NCBI RefSeq assembly: GCF_003383595.3
Contig: NZ_CP033058.2
Coordinates: 186,001 to 250,000, forward strand
Origin: Metamycoplasma phocicerebrale
GTDB lineage: Bacteria; Bacillota_I; Bacilli_A; Mycoplasmatales; Metamycoplasmataceae
Direction: 5' to 3'
Length of the DNA stretch: 64,000 bases
Below, one piece after another: positions 1 through 10,413 of the stretch. How positions within the stretch are numbered: position 1 is the stretch's first letter; every line of letters starts with the position of its first letter. The translations under genes were made by a program, and so were the position numbers. Under the pieces are notes generated by a model. It ran no database searches. It had not been told where the DNA came from and saw only the letters and a list, made by a program, of their open reading frames with translations.

Positions 1-12
1 ATATTAAATCAA

Positions 13-357
13 ATGTCTCCTGAAGAATTAATAGAGTTTGCTAAAAAGTTTAAAGAACAATTTAAAGGCATAGAAAAAAGTCAAAGAGAATTTTTAAAAA
101 AAATAGTTGTAATGGCCAAAGAACAAGGTCTTACAATGGAAGAAGTTAAAGAAATACTAAAAGAACATTTAACAGAATTTTATAAGGAAGCTAAAGCAGC
201 AGGAGCTAATCTTGGCGAACAGGATGCTGAACAAATTTTATCTGCTATGTTAGAAGTTTATGACGAAGAGCTTAATAATTATGAAAAAAAACAATCTAAT
301 AATAAAAGCAAAAAAAATAAGAAACTAGATAAAGAAGATGACGGGGAAATTAACTAA
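13..357 (+). CDS. Small charged helical protein of unknown function
   Basis: Predicted 114-residue protein, not recognised as any family. It looks almost entirely helical, rich in Glu and Lys, and ends in a Lys/Asn/Asp-rich tail (residues about 90-114). It has no signal peptide, membrane segment or Trp codon. The stop codon lies 3 nt before the ATG of the HipA-like kinase in the same frame, so the two are probably translationally coupled. That position suggests a partner of the kinase, but the protein lacks the obvious helix-turn-helix of a HipB antitoxin. The gene starts 12 nt into the window, so its promoter and any upstream operon member are not visible. Confidence 0.75.
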   Translation: MSPEELIEFAKKFKEQFKGIEKSQREFLKKIVVMAKEQGLTMEEVKEILKEHLTEFYKEAKAAGANLGEQDAEQILSAMLEVYDEELNNYEKKQSNNKSKKNKKLDKEDDGEIN

Positions 358-360
358 TTA

Positions 361-1479
361 ATGAAAAAATTTTCTATTAAGTTAAAAAACAAACTAGTTC
401 TTAGTTTAGATTGAAATGAAATAAACGAAACTTTTGAAAATATAACTTTTTCAAAAGAATTTTCTTTTTTAAAAGAATTTAGATTATTTCAAAATGATGC
501 ACAACTAAATAGCATAATTCTTTTTGAAAATATTTTGCCAAAACAAAGAAGCAAAAAAATTCAAACAATTAACAAAAATTCATTAAATTATTATTTAAAT
601 GACTATGGTTTAAATTTAAATAATGCTTTTTGAATTTTACCATATGATAAACAAGATTTAAAATGAGAAGAAAACAATTATTTTCATAAATATAAATTAG
701 ATTTTACAAAAGCATTACTAAATACCTATATTTATCCCTCACCAAATATTTATACTGTTGGTGAAATGGAAAAATTTTGATTTTTTGATAAGGGGGAACT
801 ATTTTTAGCAAAAAAAGGAACACCCTTATCATATGATGTTCAAAGTGAATATTTAGCTTATCAAGTTATAAAAGAAGTATTTTCTGGCGAAAAACAAAAA
901 ATTATTGAATATAAACTTAGAAAAAATAAAAATGAATTATATTCAATAAGTAAAATTTTTACAAATGAAAACACTTCTTTTATTCCCTTATCATGACTAA
1001 TAAATTATGATGAAACCAATAAAGTTAATATAATAAATCAAATGAAGAAAATTTATGGTAATGATGAATTAGAAGATTTAATGATTTTGGATGCTATTAT
1101 TTTAAATATTGATAGACATTTAGGAAATATAGGAATTTTGGTTGATAATAATAATTTATCTAAGATAGATAACGCACCAATATTTGATAATGGAAAATCT
1201 TTAGTTTTTGATTATCCTTTATATAAAAGTTCTGCTTCTTTAGTATATTTAGAAAATTATTTAAATATTAAACCAAAGCTTTATAACAGTTTTAAAGAGC
1301 AATTTTTGGATAATGTACAACCTAGACATGCCAAATGGTATGAAAAACTAAAAAAATTTAAGTTTCAAAATGATTTTCGTATTAATTTAAATTTAAAATA
1401 TTTAAATAAAGTTCAAGAAATATTTGATAAACAATTAAACGTTTTTAAAGAGATTTTAATAGAAAAAGAATATATATAA
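361..1479 (+). CDS. HipA/CtkA-like Ser/Thr protein kinase
   Basis: Predicted 372-residue protein read through several TGA (Trp) codons. The C-terminal half carries the HipA-type kinase core: DRHLGN at residues 251-256 (catalytic Asp251, metal-binding Asn256) and FDNG with Asp276 as the Mg-binding Asp. A Glu-containing QSEYLAYQ segment near residue 170 fits the HipA helix that contacts the ATP-site lysine. HipA and Helicobacter CtkA kinases phosphorylate proteins, often as toxin components. The N-terminal about 120 residues are not recognised. No adjacent HipB-like DNA-binding gene is seen; the partner is instead the acidic ORF 3 nt upstream. The substrate is unknown. A terminator follows directly. 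Confidence 0.8.
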
Positions 1480-1483
1480 ATTT

Positions 1484-1513
1484 ATAACTCAAAATCAAGA
1501 GTTATATTTTTTA
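1484..1513 (+). terminator. Intrinsic terminator after the HipA-like kinase
   Basis: A 7-bp stem (ATAACTC with GAGTTAT, 1484-1490 and 1499-1505) is followed by a T-rich run. Confidence 0.7.
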
Positions 1514-1581
1514 AATTTAAAAATAATATTAATATTAGTTTTATATAAATGAAACATTTATATTATTTTGAATTATTTCAA

Positions 1582-1587
1582 TATAAT
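1582..1587 (+). promoter_or_regulatory. -10 box of uvrA, leaderless arrangement
   Basis: A perfect TATAAT ends 7 nt before the uvrA ATG at 1595. Transcription would begin at or within a base or two of the ATG, and no Shine-Dalgarno is present, so the mRNA is probably leaderless. No convincing -35 box is seen. Confidence 0.7.
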
Positions 1588-1594
1588 TTTATTT

Positions 1595-4423
1595 ATGAAA
1601 GAAAATATTGTAATTAAAGGTGCTCGTGAAAATAATTTAAAAAATATTAATTTAGAAATTCCAAGAAATAAGTTTGTTGTCTTTACCGGATTATCTGGTT
1701 CAGGAAAAAGTTCTCTTGCTTTTAATACAATTTATGAAGAGGGAAGAAGAAGATATGTAGATAGTCTATCTAATTATGCAAAGCAATTTTTAGGCGGCAC
1801 TAAAAAACCAGATGTAGATGGTATTGAAGGGTTAAGCCCAGCCATTTCTATAGAACAAAAAACTGTGCATAATAATCCAAGAAGTATTGTTGGAACTGTT
1901 ACAGAGATATATGATTATTTAAGACTTCTTTATGCTAGAATTGGTAAACCGTATTGTCCAACTCATAAAAAAGAAATTACAGCGCAAAAAAGTCGAGATA
2001 TTATTGATCATGTTATTAAGCAAGAAATGGGGTCAACAATTTATATATTATCTCCAATTGTGATTAATCAAAAAGGTTCACATGCAACTATTTTATCCCG
2101 CTTAAAAAGAGATAATTTTTTAAGAGTATTAATTAATGACGAAGTTTTTGAATTAAAAAATGATATTCAACTTGATAAAAATAAAAAATGAAATATAGAT
2201 TTAGTTATTCATAGATTTACATTAAATAATATTGAAGAAAAAAAATCAGAAATAGCAGAAGCTATTGAAATAGCCCTTGAACAATCTAATGGTTTAGTAA
2301 CAATAGATGTTTTGGGCAAATCAAAAAATACTTATTCTATCCACCATAGTTGTGAACATGGCGATTTTGATATGCCGAAAATTGAGCCTAGACTATTTTC
2401 TTTTAATTCTCCTAATGGAATGTGTCCAAATTGTAAAGGTTTAGGACAATTGCAAAAAGCTTCTTGAGACTTAATATGTCCAGATAAAAATCTATCTATA
2501 GATGATGGGGCTATTTTGTTATTTAAAAATTTTATGTATACTTCAAATTTGGAATGACAAGAATTTGACAAATTATTAAATTTTTATTCTATCGATAGAA
2601 AAATACCAATTAAAGATTTAAGTGAATTTGATTTGAATATATTAAAATATGGTTCTGCCGAAGATATAACTTATTCTATTATTTCTGAGAGAGGAAATAA
2701 ATATGAAAGATCAAAACATATTGAAGGTATTTGCGAACGTATTGAAAGAAAATACTTTGATACTTCTTCAAATGAAAATAGAATTTATTTTTCTAAATAT
2801 TTAGTTGATGCTGAATGTCCTGAATGTAAGGGTAAAAGATTAAATAAGTATGCTTTGGCCACCAAAATTGAAAATTTAGATATTTATGAAATGTGTGACA
2901 AATCTATTGAAGAATTAAATGAAATTTTTAATAATATAAAAATGACAGATATAGAAAAAGAAATTAGTAATTTAATTTTAATTGAACTAAAACATAGAGT
3001 AGATTTTTTAATAAATGTAGGTCTTCAATATTTAACTCTTAATAGAAAAGCGGAAACACTATCAGGCGGAGAAGCTCAAAGAATTAGATTAGCAACTCAA
3101 ATTGGAGCAAATTTGACTGGTGTTTTATATGTTTTGGATGAACCTTCAATAGGATTGCATCAAAAAGACAATGAAAAATTACTTAATTCATTAAGAAAAA
3201 TGGTTGATATTGGAAATTCTTTAATTGTTGTTGAGCATGATGAGGATACCATAAGACAAGCAGATTTTATTGTTGATATTGGTCCTAAAGCAGGTGAACA
3301 TGGGGGCGAAGTTGTTTGCGCTGGTTCTTTGGAAAATATTATAAATACTAAAAATAGTATTACAGGGCAATATTTGTCAGGTAATTTAAAAATAGAAGTT
3401 CCTAAAACAAGACGGAGCGGGAGTGGAAAAGTTCTAACTCTTAAGAATGCTTGTGTAAATAATTTAAAAAAAATAACAGTAAAATTTCCATTAGGAAAAT
3501 TTATTGTTGTTACAGGAGTGTCTGGCTCTGGAAAATCTTCTTTAATTAATCAAGAATTAGCTTCAAGTCTTAATCAATTTTTAAATAATGCCAAATATGA
3601 TTTTCGAGATGAACAAAAAATTACAGGTCAATTAAATATAGATAAATTGATAAAAGTTGATCAAAGTCCTATAGGTAGAACTCCTAGATCCAACCCGGCT
3701 ACTTACACTAGTGTATTTGATGATATTAGAGAAATTTTTGCTAGCACAGAAGAAGCCAAAATTAGAGGCTTTAGTAAATCTAGATTTTCTTTTAACGTTT
3801 CTGGTGGAAGATGTGATAAGTGTGATGGAGATGGAGTTTTAAAAATAGAAATGCATTTTTTACCAGATGTTTATGTCACATGTGATCATTGTGATGGTCA
3901 AAGATATAACTATGAAACTTTGGAAGTAAAATATCATGGAAAAAATATAAGTGATGTTTTAAATATGACTATTGAGCAAGCTTATGTATTTTTTATTCAA
4001 AGATCTAAAATTAGAGAAAAATTGCAAACTTTAATGGATGTTGGTTTAGGTTATATTAAACTAGGACAAAATGCAACAACTTTATCAGGTGGAGAAGCTC
4101 AAAGAGTTAAATTAGCTACATATTTGCAAAAGAAACCTACAGGTAAATCTCTTTATATTTTAGATGAGCCTACTACTGGGTTGCATTCTTATGATGTTCA
4201 AAATCTTTTAAATGTTTTAAATAGAATTGTTGACAATGGAGACACAGTTATAGTAATTGAACATAATTTAGATGTTATAAAATGTGCTGATTATATAATA
4301 GATTTAGGCCCAGATGGTGGAAAAGCAGGAGGCCAAGTCGTAGCAACAGGCACTCCTGAACAAATTACTAAGGTAGAATATTCATATACAGGCCAATACA
4401 TTAAAAAAATACTAAATAATTAA
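1595..4423 (+). CDS. uvrA: Excinuclease ABC subunit A
   Basis: Predicted 942 residues, the usual UvrA length. UvrA is the damage-sensing ATPase that loads UvrB in nucleotide excision repair. Two ABC modules are visible: Walker [10 protein letters not shown] near residue 32 and GVSGSGKSS in the C-terminal half, two LSGGEAQR signatures, and Walker B motifs [10 protein letters not shown] and [10 protein letters not shown]. CxxC zinc motifs occur (CPEC, CDKC, CDHC), as does the typical C-terminal zinc module. TGA codons at 2189 and elsewhere encode Trp. The ATG at 1595 is chosen because the conserved N-terminus [17 protein letters not shown] starts there and it sits just after the -10 box. An in-frame TTG at 1568 lies upstream of the promoter and was discarded. 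Confidence 0.97.
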
Positions 4424-4433
4424 TTTTTTAAAA

Positions 4434-4439
4434 TATAAT
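4434..4439 (+). promoter_or_regulatory. Candidate -10 box for lgt-trxB
   Basis: A perfect TATAAT about 50 nt before the lgt start, in AT-rich sequence where other matches could occur by chance. No clear -35 box. Confidence 0.4.
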
Positions 4440-4490
4440 TTATATTATAAATTTTTGGTTTTATAAAACTTTATAAATAAGGAGGTGAAG

Positions 4491-5447
4491 ATGCAACCAA
4501 AAGATTGAAATGGAATAAGTCTTCAATTAGGGCCAATTCATATTTATTCATTAACAATGATGCTTGGAATAATTAGTGCTATTTTAACAGTATTATATTT
4601 TTGAAGACGTGAAAAATATTCTTTTGAGCAGCTATCTATTTTAATTTTTATAGCATTGCCTACAGCTATAATTGGGGCTAGATTTGTTTTTGTTATACAA
4701 CAATTAATAGAACACAAGGGATGAGCAAATGGGCCTTGATATCATGCTTTCTATATATGAGAAGGTGGATTATCAATTCATGGTGGGGTTATTACAGCAA
4801 CAACATGTTGTATTATGTACATTATTTTTTCAAAAAACCCAAAAAAAATTGACTTGAAAAAAGCATTTTCAATAATTTTACCAGCAGTTTTGATAGGACA
4901 AGCTATAGGACGTTGAGGAAACTTTGCAAACCATGAAGTTTATGGTGGAGTAATGACTGAAAATTCATTAGCATTTAAAATTTTGCCACAACTAATAAGA
5001 GAACATATGTTTATAAATGGAAAATATCGTTTACCATTATTCTTGTATGAATCAATTGCAAATATAATTGGATACATAATTTTAGTTTGGATTTTGAATA
5101 ATTACAATTGATTAAGACCTGGAACAACTGGATCACTATATATTTTATACTATGGTATAGTTCGTTTTGGAATGGAACCGCTACGTCAAGATAGTTATGC
5201 TATTTATAAAGTAATATCAGCATTATATATAATAGTTGGAATAGTCTTGTTGGTAATGTTTGAATTTATTATTAAATTAAATTACAATGTTTATAAAGTT
5301 TATAAATATCAAAATGAATCTACTCATAAATTATTTTACTTTATAGTTTATGAACCAAAAAAGAATAATAAGTTTTTGGGCAGCAAACATTTGGAAAAAA
5401 TGTCTATTAAAGAACAAGATGAAATAAAAGCAAACGTTAGCGCCTAA
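4491..5447 (+). CDS. lgt: Prolipoprotein diacylglyceryl transferase
   Basis: Predicted 318-residue polytopic membrane enzyme. Lgt moves diacylglycerol from phosphatidylglycerol onto the lipobox Cys of exported prolipoproteins, so it serves the many lipoproteins encoded in this window. Family marks visible are the HGG motif after the EGGLSIHGGV segment, the Lgt signature GRWGNFANHEVYG and a C-terminal YYGIVRFGMEPLRQD block. The frame is interrupted only by TGA (Trp) codons. The ATG at 4491 follows a strong AAGGAGGTGA Shine-Dalgarno. The C-terminal extension after the last membrane segment (about 60 residues, Lys-rich) is longer than in many bacteria. A hairpin overlaps its stop codon before trxB. 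Confidence 0.96.
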
Positions 5448-5466
5448 TTGCTAATGTTTCTTTTTT
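5432..5466 (+). terminator. Terminator or attenuator overlapping the lgt stop codon
   Basis: A 10-bp stem (AAACGTTAGC with GCTAATGTTT, one mismatch or wobble) is followed by seven T. It lies between lgt and trxB with no obvious new promoter, so it may only partly attenuate transcription. Confidence 0.6.
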
Positions 5467-5484
5467 AAAATTGGAGGTATATTT

Positions 5485-6399
5485 ATGCAAAATAAATATG
5501 ATGTATTAATAATTGGCGGAGGGCCAGCAGGCTTAACAGCTGCTATTTATTTATCAAGAAATAATTTTAATGTCGCTTTTGTTGAAGGTTATGCTCCTGG
5601 TGGCAAAATGGTTTTACAATCTAAAATTGAAAATTATCCAGGTTTTGAATATGTATCTGGAATTGATTTATCATTAAAAATGCTTAATCAAGCTACAAAA
5701 AATGGGGCTAAGCAAATTTTTGGCAATGTTATTAATATCGAAAGTTTAAAAGAAAATGAAAAAAAAATAACTTTAGAAAATGGAGAAGAATACTTTGCTT
5801 CAACAGTTGTTATTGCAACAGGAATGAAAAATTTAGTTCCATTAGATGTAGAAAATATTGAAGAATTTAACAAAAAAGGAGTATCTTATTGCGCTATTTG
5901 TGATGGAGCGCTATATAAAGATCAACCCTGTGCCATAATTGGTGGCGGAAATTCGGCTTTTGAAGAATCTACTTATTTAGCTTCGACTGCGTCTGAAGTA
6001 CATATTTTTGTAAGAGATGGAATTATTGCAGAAGCCAAATTAGTAGAAGATGCTAAAAAAAATAAAAATATATTTATTCATGAAAATTCTGTTATTAAAA
6101 AATTAATAGGAGAAGATAAATTGGAAAGTATTATTGTGGATATAAATGGAAAAGTTCAAGAAATGAATATTAAATGTGTTTTTCCTTATATAGGTTTTAA
6201 GCCTTCAACTTCTTTTATTAGTAATAAAAATATTTTGAATAATAAGGGTTTTATTATTGTCGATAAAAATATGGAAACAAAAGAAAAAAATATTTTTGCA
6301 ATAGGAGATGTAATAGCAAAAGATATTAGACAAATTACTACTGCTACAAATGATGGTACTGTTGTTGCAAAAACTATATCATCAAGGATAAAAAAATAA
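5485..6399 (+). CDS. trxB: Thioredoxin-reductase-type flavoprotein
   Basis: Predicted 304 residues, the usual length for low-molecular-weight thioredoxin reductase. The FAD site GGGPAGLTAA is at residues about 11-20, the redox pair CAIC is at Cys136/Cys139, the second nucleotide motif is GGGNSAFEE, and the C-terminal FAD motif reads FAIGDV. The enzyme normally reduces thioredoxin with NADPH. Unusually, the NADPH 2'-phosphate motif HRRxxxR is missing: the aligned stretch (residues 173-180) reads HIFVRDGI. The electron donor could therefore differ. The gene has a good Shine-Dalgarno (TTGGAGG) and is followed 3 nt later by a lipoprotein gene. Confidence 0.88.
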   Translation: MQNKYDVLIIGGGPAGLTAAIYLSRNNFNVAFVEGYAPGGKMVLQSKIENYPGFEYVSGIDLSLKMLNQATKNGAKQIFGNVINIESLKENEKKITLENGEEYFASTVVIATGMKNLVPLDVENIEEFNKKGVSYCAICDGALYKDQPCAIIGGGNSAFEESTYLASTASEVHIFVRDGIIAEAKLVEDAKKNKNIFIHENSVIKKLIGEDKLESIIVDINGKVQEMNIKCVFPYIGFKPSTSFISNKNILNNKGFIIVDKNMETKEKNIFAIGDVIAKDIRQITTATNDGTVVAKTISSRIKK

Positions 6400-6402
6400 A
6401 TT

Positions 6403-7989
6403 ATGATTAAGAAAAATGGTTTGTCAACTCTAATACCATTAAGTGCAACAGCATTAAGTGCGCTTACTTTTTCGTGTCAAAAACAAGAAGATAATAATGT
6501 TAGTATATTAATACCATTTAATGAAAGTGATAAAAATGATATTTTTAATGGTTTTCAAGAAGTAGTTAAAAAATTTAATAATCAATTAGATAAAAAATAT
6601 GAAAAAAATAAATTAGTTTTAAGAACCACTTTCAATAAAAGAGATATAAATCATAAACTAAATTTAGAATTGCAAATTAAAGACAACAATACACCCTCAA
6701 TTATAGTTGCTTACCCCTCAATTGTTTCTCTTATTAATTTTTATAATAGATTAATAGATTTAACTGAAATTGCCAATAAAAGTTCAATTTCTCAAAACAT
6801 ATTAGATTTTAATAATCGTTTGGGTATTGAAAACAATAAAAAAATTTATAGCTTACCAATGGGTTTGAGCTCTGAAGTATTAATAATTAATAAACAAATA
6901 TTGGCCACTTTTTTATATTCACTTTATTGCTTTACAATAAAAAATAATATTAAAAATAATTTTATTTTAAATATTGATAAATCAACTTATATTAAGTCTA
7001 TTATTGAACAATATTATAGTTTAAAAAATATAACTTCCCCTTTGTTAGATTTTAATTTAGAACAAGTTAAAAAATGAAACATAGTAATTGATGAAAATAT
7101 TTTTAATTATCAAAGTAATTTAGAAAAATTTTCTAGTTTAATAAATATAACCTTAAAAAAAAGAAAATTTGATCTTATATTTATAAAGCATGTTGAAAAT
7201 TACATTTATGAAACTATTTTTAAAGCTAACAATTCGGAGTATATTGGGTATTTTTTAAAATATATTAATAATAGAAAAATTGATTATAAATCTATATTTC
7301 AAAAAAATACTAGAGAAAATAAAATATTTGTAAATGCTATTTCTGCTTTTTATGAAAAAATAAAAGACAAAACTTTTAATTTAGAAAATTATGATATTAC
7401 TACTCCTATAGAACAAATTAATAAACAATTATTCACAATCATAACATCTAGGATTTATAAATTTAAAGAAGATTTTTTTCAAAAGAAAAATAAAGATTTA
7501 ATTTTTAAAAGTGTTCCCTTTAAGTATAATGAACATGAAACAAAAGGCTCTTATTTTCTACAAGGTCAATTTCTTTCTGCTATATCTTCAAGCATCAAAA
7601 GTAAAAATGAAGTTGTTAAAAAATTTATTTCTTGATTGTATGATGAAAAAAATATTCATTATTGAAAATTAGATAATAAAAAAATAAAAACTACTCCAAT
7701 AGAGTTTTTAAGTTTAAAAATGGGTTATGTTTTTCCAACAAAACAATTTAAAAAAATATATGAGAAATATGAAAATAATAATAACAAAGCAAACAATCTT
7801 GCTTTAAATAATATAATTAATAATGAACTTGTTCCTTTTTTGGATTTAGTTGATTCTTCTAGTTCTAATTTTAGAAACTATTTAAGATTATCAATAATCA
7901 ATTCTTTGATACCAAGTTCTAAAGAAAATCTTGAAACAAAGTTAGCTATTGAAAAATTTTTAAAATATTTATTAAATTTAATAAAGTAG
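6403..7989 (+). CDS. Lipoprotein resembling ABC substrate-binding proteins
   Basis: Predicted 528 residues, read through three TGA codons. A basic N-terminus, a hydrophobic segment and Cys25 (LTFSC) form a lipoprotein signal. The mature part resembles family-1 solute-binding proteins and the mycoplasma P68/P80-type lipoproteins: VSILIPFNESDK near the start, SIIVAYPS near residue 105, and YSLPMGLSSEVLIINK near residue 150, matching the usual ligand-binding region. These proteins capture a substrate, often sugar or nucleotide related, outside the membrane. No permease or ATPase gene is adjacent, and the ligand is unknown. It starts 3 nt after trxB and ends 5 nt before the next gene, so the three are co-transcribed. 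Confidence 0.7.
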
Positions 7990-7994
7990 GTTAT

Positions 7995-9551
7995 ATGAAA
8001 AATCAACAACAAAAATTATTCCCAAATTTTATGTTATTTTTAGAGGAAAAAAACAACATAAAATTTATTATTGAAAATAATAGCATTATTGCTGAAATAG
8101 GCACAGGCTTTGACAAGTTTAATGAAATAACTATTAAACTTATATCTCAAGCCCTAATAAATTTTTTTAAATCAAAAAATCTTAAGTTTTTAAAATTTTT
8201 AATAGCAAATGATGGTTCTAATAAATATATGCCTATTTTAGAGAAAAATATTGCTAATGTAATTTCATGCCAAGAAAATAAAGCCTATATTTTTAATAAA
8301 CACGAACCTATTCATGAGGCTTTTTTAAAATTTAGTGCTGATTTAACAGATGATTTTTCAATTTCAATATTTTTAAGAAAATATGATAAGCAAAAATATG
8401 CTTTAAGTTTTTTTAATAAAAATAATGATTTTGTTCCAAATGAAGTTTTAAAAAATGTAATCGAAGAATATAAAAAAATAGAATTTTCTGATGTGGTGGA
8501 ATTTGACGATGAGCCTGAGGAACTAGATTTTAAAAAAGTTTTAAATGAATATACCAAAAAAGTATTACAAAAGAATTTTACTTCAGGCGCTAATCACGTT
8601 TTAAAAATTGGAGTTATTAATACAAAACTTCAAAATTCTTTTGTAAAAAAAATATTAGGCAAAAATGATATTGCTTATACAATTTTGAATAATAGATTAA
8701 AAGAAGATAAACCTAAAAAAATTAAATATTCCTTAGTTTATTTATCAGTATTAAAAAACATAGAATATATTTTTAAATTTTCTTATGATTATCGAAAACT
8801 ATATATTTATAAAAGAAATTATAGTAAAAAAATAACCATAGAATATGAGCTTTTAGATATTTCCGATTTAGTTGTAAATTATTTATCTTTTTTAAATAAT
8901 TATGTTAATACTAATCAAGAATTTACTGAGTTAAGTAAAGTATTTAGTTCTAATTTTGTAAAAAAAGAAAATTTATCAAGTGTTTGCACTAGGTATAAAC
9001 TAGAATATGCAAACAAATGAATTGTTAATTTTAAAAATATATATCCAAATAATGATGCAATTTATTTTGATGAAGCTTATCATTTATTAATTACAAATAC
9101 TAAAAATTATGGTTATGATGCTTTTGTTTTATTATCTGTGTTTGTAGATATGTTTAATTATTATAAAACCCAAGATATGCATTACAACGACATAATAGAT
9201 CAAAATTTAGATTTAATTAGCAAATTAATAATTACAGAATTTGAATATGACTGTGATACTACAAATGTTTCAGATTTTGAAACTAAATTATTTATTCAAG
9301 ATAGTATTGCTCAAATTAAAGTTTTATCAATTGAAGATATAAAAAATTACTATAAAGACAATTATAAATATATTGCTAAATTTAATTTTAATGAAAAAGA
9401 ATGAATGGGCCTTAAATATGACTTTAAAAATAAGAAAATTATTTTCACAATTCAAGAAACAATAAGCACTAAAGGTAATATGGCAAAAAAAATTAAAAAA
9501 TACATGTCTAGATTTACTAAAAAATATGTAGTGCCACTATTGGATATATAA
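7995..9551 (+). CDS. Catalytically degenerate phosphohexomutase-like protein
   Basis: Predicted 518 residues. The overall order matches alpha-D-phosphohexomutases (ManB/PgcA type). The start IGTGFDKFNEITIKLISQAL (residues 35-54) corresponds to the family's FGTAGxRG...N region. The catalytic-serine loop TASHNP should fall at residues about 119-135 but reads DDFSISIFLRKYD. The metal loop DPDADR is reduced to SYDYRK (Asp265, Arg267). The sugar-binding GEES position reads DEAY (359-362), followed by a domain-4 helix. All catalytic landmarks are therefore lost while the frame stays open. I infer a pseudoenzyme, perhaps structural or regulatory. It follows the lipoprotein gene by 5 nt with start context GTTATATG and a weak Shine-Dalgarno. 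Confidence 0.65.
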
Positions 9552-9552
9552 A

Positions 9553-9645
9553 AACACTTTATTCTATAATTTATTTAATAATTTATTTGATATATTTAGT
9601 TTAGACAAAATATTATAATAATAAATAAAACTAAATAAAAGTGTT
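9553..9645 (+). repeat. Paired inverted repeats after the phosphohexomutase-like gene
   Basis: Two inverted pairs share one continuous right arm: AACACTTT (9553-9560) with AAAGTGTT (9638-9645), and TATTTAGTTT (9593-9602) with AAACTAAATA (9628-9637). A T-rich stretch follows. It could act as a terminator or an RNA processing structure. Confidence 0.4.
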
Positions 9646-9709
9646 CTTTTATGATATAAGAAAATTATATTTAAAAAACTAAGAATTATATTAGATAGGA
9701 ATTTTAGAA

Positions 9710-10132
9710 ATGGAAAATCGAGAAAAAAATAAATGTAAAATTCATACATTAAAGCAAAGAATAATGTTTAACATTAGAATACATATTGCCCAAAGCATTA
9801 CTTGAAAAATAATTTTAATGGTAATAATAGCTTTAGGTGGTCTTGCTATCACAATAGCATCAAGCATATATTTTTCTGAAACACACAATTCACCATCAGG
9901 AAAAGCAGCAAAAATAGTACTTGCTATAATAGTTGGTATTATAGGAACAGCAGTATCATTGGCATTATTTTCTATTTTATTTGATTTTTTAATAGAACTT
10001 ACCATCTCTCATAAATTAAAAAGTAGATTAATGCTTGAAAAATTATCAAAGGAAATAGAGCTAGAATCAAAATCTAAAAAGGAAATTAATTTAGATGTTC
10101 ATTTAAATAATAATGATAATGAAAATAATTAA
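9710..10132 (+). CDS. Small two-helix membrane protein
   Basis: Predicted 140 residues, read through one TGA. Two hydrophobic segments (about residues 30-55 and 65-90) flank a short polar loop. The N-terminus is basic and the C-terminal tail charged (KSKKEINLDVHLNNNDNENN). No family is recognised. The ATG at 9710 is the first in-frame start; a weak TAGGAA lies upstream. It stands alone between two intergenic regions, before rpsD. Confidence 0.65.
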
Positions 10133-10257
10133 GAATATTTAATAATCTTATTAAATGTGTTTACTTAATTTAGTAATTTAAAAAATATTAAAATATGCTA
10201 GTATTTAGTTGAAAAATAAATATTTTGTTTATTTTTCTTATTTTTTTAAAAATAAGT

Positions 10258-10413
10258 TATAATTGTAAGGCATTGACACAGCATAATAATATTGCTTAAA
10301 AGTTTTTTCTTTGCGGCTAAATTTGAGAGTAAGTAAGCTGTAAACCGAAATCATTAGAGAAAAAAATATAGGTAAGAATTATTAATTTGTCTTTGCATAT
10401 TGAAAGGAAAAAT
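10258..10413 (+). promoter_or_regulatory. rpsD promoter and long 5' leader
   Basis: A TATAAT at 10258-10263 precedes rpsD by 150 nt, leaving a leader of about 140 nt that is less AT-rich than its surroundings (for example GACACAGC and CTTTGCGGC). In Firmicutes the S4 protein represses its own mRNA by binding a leader structure. This leader could do the same, but I cannot fold it reliably by eye. Confidence 0.4.

Noticed and set aside
1568-1594. TTG as the uvrA start, adding nine residues
   Set aside because: It lies upstream of the -10 box, and the conserved UvrA N-terminus begins at the ATG at 1595.
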